Both the position numbers and the translations under genes were made by a program. Under the pieces are notes generated by a model. The model saw nothing but the letters and a program-made list of their open reading frames with translations, did not search any database and was not told where the DNA came from. This document shows, one piece after another, positions 57,267-64,000 of a stretch of DNA of 64,000 nt. The stretch comes from Haemonchus contortus (lineage: Eukaryota; Nematoda; Chromadorea; Rhabditida; Trichostrongylidae), in contig LS997567.1 in NCBI GenBank assembly GCA_000469685.2, positions 3,648,663-3,712,662 of the forward strand, read 5' to 3'. Each line of letters starts with the position of its first letter. The first letter of the stretch is position 1.

Positions 57267-57556
57267 GGAGGAGGTGTAGTGGCAAGTGGCGCATTATCAA
57301 GCATGCATGGCCCGGGGATCGAATCTCGGATTGATACCAGCACAGGTCAACCAAGCCTTGTAGGCTTCGAGTTCGGTTCATTGGTGCGAGACGAGTTTTT
57401 TAGAATGAAATCATTGGCTTGTGCATAGACCGGCTACCGCTAGTCATTGTATGGGCCAAACACGCCTTTAAATTGCCATTACGATTCCCAATTGAGGTTG
57501 AATGCGGGGCGCATCTCAAAAAACGGATCGATTAACGCTAAAGACTTTATTTCTTA
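57267..57556 (+). mobile_element. SINE copy 3' of the large gene
   Basis: 'ggtgtagtggcaagtggcgc', 'ggggatcgaatctcgg', 'ccggctaccgctagtcattg' and 'gttgaatgcggggcgcatct' keep family order. It lies before a candidate poly(A) signal AATAAA at about 57646. Confidence 0.7.
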
Positions 57557-57687
57557 TGCTGTGTGTTGGAGAGCAGATTGCTTTACGTTCTCATACAGGT
57601 TCGGTCCGTAACGGTCCTAAACAACTTCGGTCTTTTATGAGGTAGCAATAAAATTGAAGGATGAAGTATTTGACTGATGATCAATAC

Positions 57688-57952
57688 CGTTTGAGGGATG
57701 CGCCCCGCATTCGACTTCAATTCAGAATCGAAGTGGCTCATTGAAAAGGTTTATGGCTAATACAATGACTTGCGGTGGCCAGCCGATGTAAGAGTCAGTG
57801 CTTTTATCCTCCCAGATGATTCTAGTCCCAATAAACAGACCCCGGAGGGATGAAAGGCTCGGTTGGCGTGGGCGAATGTCGATCCAGGATTCGAACCCGA
57901 GACCATGCGTGTGCGACAGTGCGCCACTCGCCACTACGCCGCCTCCGACCCA
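57688..57952 (-). mobile_element. SINE copy, inverted relative to its neighbour
   Basis: Reads in reverse: 'gatgcgccccgcattcgact' near the start and 'aggattcgaacccgag', 'gcgccactcgccactacgcc' near the end. With the copy at 57267-57556 it forms a head-out inverted pair about 130 bp apart. Confidence 0.72.
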
Positions 57953-59468
57953 GCAACAAAAAAAGTTAGTATAATTCATTCTTTCAGATGGTAATGGTCA
58001 CGAAAAAAGCAGCTGAGTGTAGGGGAGTTTAGCACCCAGTTTTTCGTGCTAATGCATGGCTCACCTTTGAGTATAGTCCTTGATATCGAGTTCGGCTTTC
58101 GGGTGTTCTAGCTTTATCTTCTAGTTTTCTTTTTCTAGTCTCTAGAAAATCTTTCAGTTTTCTTTTGTAGAAATTGGGACTGTAGATCCTCTACAGTCTG
58201 AGTGAGAGACCATGCTATGTCCATATTTTTTCTGTCCTTAACGTCTTGATTACTTTTTTTGGTTTGTATGAAAGCTCGCCTATGAAATAGGCCTGTTTCT
58301 GTGCTGTTGTCAATTAGACTTTCACGTACAAGTATTTCACAAATTAAAAAGTTGTTTGTAAGTCTGAAAGACTCTTTGTTTGTTATAGATTTCATAGAAA
58401 TAAATATTATTCTTAGTTGTTGTAAAATTTATGTACTTCGAACTTTCGGACCACAGAGGTCTCGCCGTACAAGGGCAATGGCTTACAGCCGATACAATCT
58501 TTGAACCCTCGGAATGCCCTATGTGGCGCTGTCAGGCCGTTTTCCGACCTGACGGCGCCCCACATGGTCTACCGGACTGGGAGAGGGGCACAGATCACTT
58601 TAGGGGGACCTCTCGAAAACATTTTTATCGTGGACAGTGCTTTCGATGTTCGAAGGCTTACCGAGTAAAGTAAAACAGGACGTGACCGGCATTCTCACAT
58701 CGTCAAGCTCCCAGAATTTTTTTGCCTATAGTCCATTGCCTAGCGATTGCACCTGGAAATCGGTTATAAACCGGGATCTATTTGTAAAAGTGCTGATACA
58801 CATATATCAATGCTTATCACTAATTACTGCTGTAAAAAAGTGTTTTTTCATGTGATTGAATCGATTTCTTAGCCGATTGGGCCGTAGAGGTGTATGAGTG
58901 ACACTGGCGACTGATAAGTTTCGGGAAAGATTGTCGGCCACTGTCAGATGATTCTGGTTGATAGGCCGACTCATAGTTTTATTATTTTTCTTTTATGGCG
59001 TATAATTTCGCTCATTACCATTGCACAAAACCATGTCCATGGCTGTGTACGATGTACATGGCTTACTCTATTCAATATAATGAAATTTAAATCTTTACCA
59101 GAAAAGTAACGTTATTCGCATGGTGTTCTTTCTCCATCCTTCGCTTTGAGATTGCTGTGACACTGCCGTCTCTCTGTATATCCTCGGTGGACTTCATCTA
59201 TTGACTCTACGATTGCAAATTTGAAATTTCGCTAACTATTAATTGCAGAAGATTTTCCGCTGTTTACGTTCTCAAGTTTCAATCGAATCATACCATTTCT
59301 CGGAGGATTTTATATGAGTATCGTTTCATTGGCTACAAATGACCACATGGTTTCGAAATTGTACCCCTTCATGTGGCAAGATTAAAGCAGTGAAGTTTTT
59401 TTTGGAGATGATCAACCCCGATTTGGGATGCGCCCTGGCACTTGACTATCTCTCACAATCGTATTAAC
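57953..59468. other. intergenic, mostly unassigned
   Basis: Contains a small hairpin at about 58520-58566 (arms around 'atgtggcgctgtcaggccg') and an 86-codon minus-strand frame at 58135-58395, rich in charged residues, that matches nothing I know and has no clear splice or start context. Nothing else recognised. Confidence 0.4.
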
Positions 59469-59757
59469 GGGTGCGCTTCGTAGCGCGCGTCCGTCGAAAC
59501 TGGGTCATGCCGCAGCCGTCGCGTGCGGCGGATCAGCCCATACTTGACAGACTGTCGCAGTTGTCAGTGGGGTATACGATTTGCGCTCGGTCCACGGCAG
59601 TCAGCCAAAGAGAAGATAACACGGACAATTGCACACCGTTCGCTCCACTGACACTTGGTGGTACTGTAATGTCATCCTGAGACCTCAGTGGGATGCGCCG
59701 TGCGCGAAGTGGGCGGGGTGACCTACTTTTGACGGACGCGCGCAACGGACGTTCTCC
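59469..59757 (+). mobile_element. MITE family A, copy 6
   Basis: Full copy with the exact 9-bp duplication CGTATTAAC at 59460-59468 and 59758-59766. Adjacent on the right is a reverse SINE fragment (about 59762-59955) that the MITE appears to have invaded, since SINE-like 'gggatgcgccctggcacttg' lies on its left. Confidence 0.92.
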
Positions 59758-59761
59758 CGTA

Positions 59762-59955
59762 TTAACATTGAATGCGTATGTGGCCCATACAATGACTTGC
59801 AAGGGTCAGCCGAACAACATTTTGCTGTTCTTATTCGCCCAAGTGAGCCCGGAACATAATATTCGAACTCGTATAGATGGATGGCTTGGTGGTATCGGTC
59901 CATTCATCCTGCGCACTGTCCAAGATTCGATCCGTGGATCGCGCTGCTCGGCACG
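59762..59955 (-). mobile_element. SINE fragment
   Basis: The phrases 'gcgtatgtggcccatacaat', 'gacttgcaagggtcagccga' and 'gtgagcccggaacataa' resemble the family in reverse. The tRNA-like head is decayed. Confidence 0.5.
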
Positions 59956-60089
59956 ACACTAACTTCACTCAGCTGTTACAAATACATCTATGTATTATCA
60001 GGATTATTATCATTAGTTATTGCTGTTATGCGTTAATATTTGGTTATTATGCATAAAATGCTACCATTTTTTACTAACGTTAATTATTA

Positions 60090-60415
60090 TTACGCTATTA
60101 TTACTATTCATAAACAATATATGGCCATTGTTCAAGCTTCCTTACTCAATTATCATTACTATTACTATTACTATTGTTATTACTATTATTATCTCAAATG
60201 CTCTATCGCCTGAGAAGTTAAGCAACCATTCGATGTTGGTGAAATTGACGCCTTTGAAACGAGAACTTTCGAAAGTCAGGCGCAATTAATCTTCCACCAT
60301 TAGAAACCTGTCCGGTCCATAAGCATTAAATACTCACGGAACAGTAATAAAAATAATAATAATATTTATAACTGGTATTATGGCAATAGTTATTATTATT
60401 ACTTGTATTCCACTT
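60090..60415. repeat. ATT/AAT microsatellite region
   Basis: Interrupted (ATT)n and (ACTATT)n stretches at 60090-60195 and (AAT)n / (ATT)n at about 60350-60410. Low-complexity DNA; the open frame through it is not taken as a gene. Confidence 0.8.
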
Positions 60416-61094
60416 CTTGTGTCCAGACTGCAATCAAAGCATTTTGCCAGAAAAACTGCCAGAAGTGGAAGGACGGCTTGTTAGGGAGAGTAGAGGAAAA
60501 ACTGGTCTTTTAAATGACCTCATTTCTTCTTTCATTCGAACTCCACTGCCATATAATTTGGTCTATATTCGTAGTAAGACGTAAAAAAAGTTTAGTAAAT
60601 TGCTTCAGTACTTAGTAAATTGTACTTAACCTTGAATAACGTCGCCAGTCTGATTTATACCTATGTGTACACATTTGACTGCAGTCAGACTTCGGCACTA
60701 TTACTACAGTTACCCGCAATGTGAAATTTTGTTACCTATTCACATTGTTGGTCCATGTGAGTGTTCTCTGAAAGGATCATCTTTTTTTCTGTTGGTATAC
60801 CGGTTTATACTGCTCCCATCTCATACGGCGAACGCCCTGTCTGACCAATCGGGAGGCGCCTTCAGCCATCGACATCTCCGCCCATCCGGTGTCTGGACAG
60901 CGCATAAACCTTAAAACTGGTTCTAATTATCACCGGTTCCTGAGCTGATCGAACTCGTCACTCAGTTTTCAGTGTTGTTTTCAGTAGTCGCTCTGATCCG
61001 AACATCCATCCGTTCCGCCTGAATATTCTAGTTTGCATGATCTGAGCTGTCTATTCGAAAATCCTAATTAGGCCTATGATTTGAGGGCCACTCT
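60416..61094. other. upstream region of the Moco sulfurase gene
   Basis: No feature recognised. An earlier exon of the downstream gene could lie here, since family members usually have some residues before the YLDHAG block. No start or acceptor could be chosen with confidence. Confidence 0.4.
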
Positions 61095-64000
61095 ATGCCA
61101 TACCTCGACCATGCTGGTGCAGCTCTACCATCAGAGCAGCAACTCAAAGAGGCTTTCGACCTCGCTTTGAAGGTTCCACTAGCCAATCCTCATTCTCATC
61201 ACATGACTGCCGCCACAACACATTCGATGGTACAGGATGCTCGTCTACGGTAAGCTTTACTTCATTCATTATATGGATAATTCGACAAACTCAGGAATTA
61301 AAGTAAATTAGACATAATGTGTAAACCAATAAAACTTAGACCATTCGTAGGTAGAACTGCCACAATGTAGATTATTGTTGTTACGGTTATAATAATAACT
61401 TACAAAAAACAACAGTTACGCTGCTGTTTTATTTTATTTTATTTATATGGCCGTTAAGTTTTCCATATGAGTGAATTTTCATTGAGATTTCCTCGAGATC
61501 GAGTATGCTACGTTGCTTGAAGTGAGGAGTAAGGGGGTGTGGTGCAGTAGGATCGAAAGTGTCGCGTCGCGGCGAGGGAGACGCCGCGCGAAGGGATGTA
61601 GTAGAATGCAGCAGCAGGAAGAAATACAGGAACAAAAGAACCAACATTAGAAACATGCCAAAAATGATAATCGCATCGATTAAGCTGTACGAAGAACGCT
61701 AGAACTGTAATAACGACGAAGTGAATGGTCTGCGACTGACGCGCGCGGCGAATCAGTTACACAAAACCGATCCTACTGCCCGTCTCCTAGAAGTAAGGTG
61801 CTTGGATGGTTAGCGAGAGTAAATATCCTTGAAATGCGCCAGGGATATGACTTCATCCAAAAGCTGCGAATAGTTTCATTCATGTAAACCTAATAGTTTG
61901 CATTTTTCATGGTTTTGGAACACTTTGACGTGACTATGGAAGAATATGCAGTGGTTTTTACCGCTAATGCAACACATGCTCTTCGACTGGTTGCAGATAA
62001 CTTTGCATTCAACGAAAGAAGCTCTTCTGAAACCCGCTTTTCTACAACTACTCATGGAAAAGGTAAGTAGTCACATCGTCGACGCATTCACATACACTCT
62101 ACCAGTACCTCTTTAATATTTTGGCCCCTGAAAAAAAGACCCGAGCGTAATTCAAGCCTGGGAGTAGGGTAGAAAGGCTGCTGGCTTGAGAGCAAACCTG
62201 AAGAGACTGAGCCAAGAATCAAGTGAAATGGTTGGATCTGTGTGAACGAAGTAGTGGAAGTTACAGTGGAAATATCATGTTAGAGTTTTTGCGAAACCAA
62301 ATTCCGTAGTGTGTCAGGAAAATCCCTTACACGCTTCTCATCAGCCGAATTGACCTCCTAATCGTCTGCGCTCTCTCACCATTGACACTATCACGGTGAA
62401 AACCGACACTATCGACCCCAATTAGGCGAGCTGATTTCGGAAGGAACAAAACCTCGGTGATAATGTAGTACTAATCGGTAAACAATACTCAGTAAAATCA
62501 TTCGATTAAAACGGTTAGTAACTTAAAAACGTCACGGAGGAAACCTCACTATGTCAATTAAAACCAACTGAACAACTTACTGAGGAGGGAGCCCGAGAGC
62601 CAGAATCAGGTGACTAACATGGATAACCTCACCAATATGAGCACTAGGCTTGATATAATCGCCACCCAAAGATTTTTTTTCTATATTAATGTTTGAGAAT
62701 CCGATTCCAGCTAAAATCACTTCAACTGACTTTGTTCTAGGATCGATATTTGCTTACCTGAGGGATTCACACAACTCAGTCGTTGGAATGAGAGAAGTAG
62801 TCAAGGATAAAGTTAGTTTGGACATGAATCAGTATACATAGATTTCTCTTTCCTGAATATTTTTCATGTCATATCTACCCTCAATTGAAAAATATGCAGT
62901 TCTAGGTGGACGGAGTTGTTTGTGCAGATGCTTGTGAGAACCTGCTCGTTAAGACTGAATGCAGCCTTTTCGCAATGACAGCGATGAGCAACTTCTGTGG
63001 ACGAAAGTACGATCTACATTTTGTGGCAGAGCTGGAGCGGCTCGGTAAGTTCAGTTCAAAATTCAAACGATCTCCTGCGATGGGGTGTGGTGCCGTAGGA
63101 TCGAAATTGTCGCGTCGCGGCCAGAGGGACGCCGCGCGCGAAGGACTGTAGAAGAATGCAGCGGCAGGTAAGAAATACAGGAACAGAAGAACTGACAGTA
63201 GAATCACGCCTAAAATCGTGATGGCATATCGATTGAGCTGCAAAAAGAATGCTAGAGCTGTAATAACGGCGAAGCGAATGGTCCGCGACAGCCGCGTGCG
63301 GTGAATCGATTACAAAAACCGATCCTACTGCCCTTCTCTGCATGCAAGGGCAGCGTGTGTTGAAGGGTAAGATGCAGTGAGACTATGCAGTTTGAAATAT
63401 ATTAGGCTATCACCTTAAAACGGTTAATAACTGTCCGTTTAAAGTGCCAACCTTCGGCGTGTTGCGCGCGGTCGCGTTGCGTATGGCAACGCCGCGAGCG
63501 TCAGCCTAATGACGCACCGAGCAGAAATATGAACGCCGCTAGAGTGGAGTTAGCAGCTCTTCGTGCCACATGGAATGCTTTTACTTTACCCGATTGAGTA
63601 GCTGACTTTTTTACTCCACTGCTCCCATTGGATTTTACGGTTGTGTCCAGAGGTGGTAGTAATTATTTTCAGGATGGTGGATTTGTCTCGATGCAGCTTC
63701 ATTGGTTTCCACATCGCCGTTGTCTCTCAGAGAGGTGCGACCTCACTTTGTCGCCATCTCTTTCTATAAAATGTTCGGCTATCCGACTGGAATTGGTGCT
63801 CTCCTTGTGCGACGAGTTACGTAACGTTATTACTAGTAAAAAATCAGTATCCAAGACACAGAATTTGTGCTACGCCTTTAATCAACTAATTTTTTTTATC
63901 AAATTTTGTGTTTTAGATGCCATAGATCGTTTACGACCTCGAGAATTCGCTGGTGGGACGGTCAAGCAAATCCTGAGTGATGAATTTTATTCGGTTCTCA
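61095..64000 (+). CDS. mocs-1: molybdenum cofactor sulfurase, N-terminal NifS-like part (runs off the window)
   Basis: Exons: 61095-61249 (start provisional), 61911-62062, 62741-62811, 62906-63044, 63673-63816 and 63917-64000 and beyond. The enzyme uses PLP to transfer sulfur from cysteine to the molybdenum cofactor of xanthine dehydrogenase and aldehyde oxidase. Visible family blocks: [80 protein letters not shown], and [18 protein letters not shown] with the PLP lysine (K205 in this numbering). The C-terminal MOSC part lies outside. Two junctions are non-canonical: the acceptor before 61911 reads 'tttttcat' instead of ..cag, and the donor after 63816 is TT instead of GT. Protein alignment and frame nevertheless demand these joins. 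Confidence 0.9.
61533..61788 (-). mobile_element. MITE family B, copy 7 (Moco sulfurase intron 1)
   Basis: Reverse full-length copy from 'ggggtgtggtgcag' to 'ctgcccgtctcc'. The flanks AGGAGTAAG and AGAAGTAAG form a 9-bp duplication with one mismatch. Confidence 0.88.
63083..63338 (-). mobile_element. MITE family B, copy 8 (Moco sulfurase intron 4)
   Basis: Reverse full-length copy close to copy 7 in sequence (both have 'aaaaccgatcctactgccc' at the right end, unlike the others), suggesting a subfamily. It lies about 40 nt after the exon ending at 63044. Target duplication not clear. Confidence 0.86.

Noticed and set aside
60020..60289. 89-codon Ile/Thr-rich frame
   Set aside because: Product of the ATT microsatellite.

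Overview
The window is animal nuclear DNA, most likely from a clade V (strongylid or hookworm-like) parasitic nematode. The genes are broken into many short exons with GT..AG introns, introns are packed with small transposons, several start codons lie just downstream of a splice-acceptor-like sequence as expected for spliced-leader trans-splicing, and the proteins read as nematode orthologues. There is no bacterial content. The species assignment is inference only.

Layout. 1-8795: no gene seen; a degenerate tandem repeat (about 1-830) and one MITE. 8796-14191 (+): neuronal calcium sensor ncs-1, six exons, complete. 14192-18907: repeat-rich intergenic DNA, including a foldback element that carries a tRNA-like sequence. 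18908-30892 (-): three genes in the same orientation with short gaps (apm-3, then mrps-18B, then CHID1), which looks like a nematode operon. 31470-33757 (+): complex I subunit NDUFA2, divergent from apm-3 across a 577-bp shared upstream region, with a 567-bp near-palindrome in intron 2. 37415-38233 (+): barrier-to-autointegration factor baf-1. 39028-57116 (+): a large gene I do not recognise, with two tandem copies of a four-part module and a C-terminal decapeptide repeat. 57117-61094: SINEs, MITEs and a microsatellite. 61095-64000 (+): molybdenum cofactor sulfurase, cut by the window end.

Mobile DNA. A complete LTR element (48787-54850) with 922-bp LTRs, a CCCTC target duplication and a Bel/Pao-type gag on the minus strand, but no visible pol, sits inside an intron of the large gene. 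It is inserted into a MITE whose own 9-bp duplication (TTATTCCAC) is still readable on both sides. At least two MITE families with 9-bp target duplications, a TTAA-ended family, a tRNA-like SINE family and several foldback elements fill introns and spacers.

The recognised genes are mostly housekeeping: calcium signalling (NCS-1), endosome-to-lysosome sorting (AP-3 mu), mitochondrial translation (bS18m) and respiration (NDUFA2), chromatin and nuclear envelope (BAF) and Moco enzyme activation. The items most worth attention are the unrecognised two-module gene, the very young gag-only LTR element nested in a MITE, the tRNA-bearing foldback element, and the non-canonical splice junctions in the Moco sulfurase gene. 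All exon boundaries were read by eye from frame, phase and family similarity.
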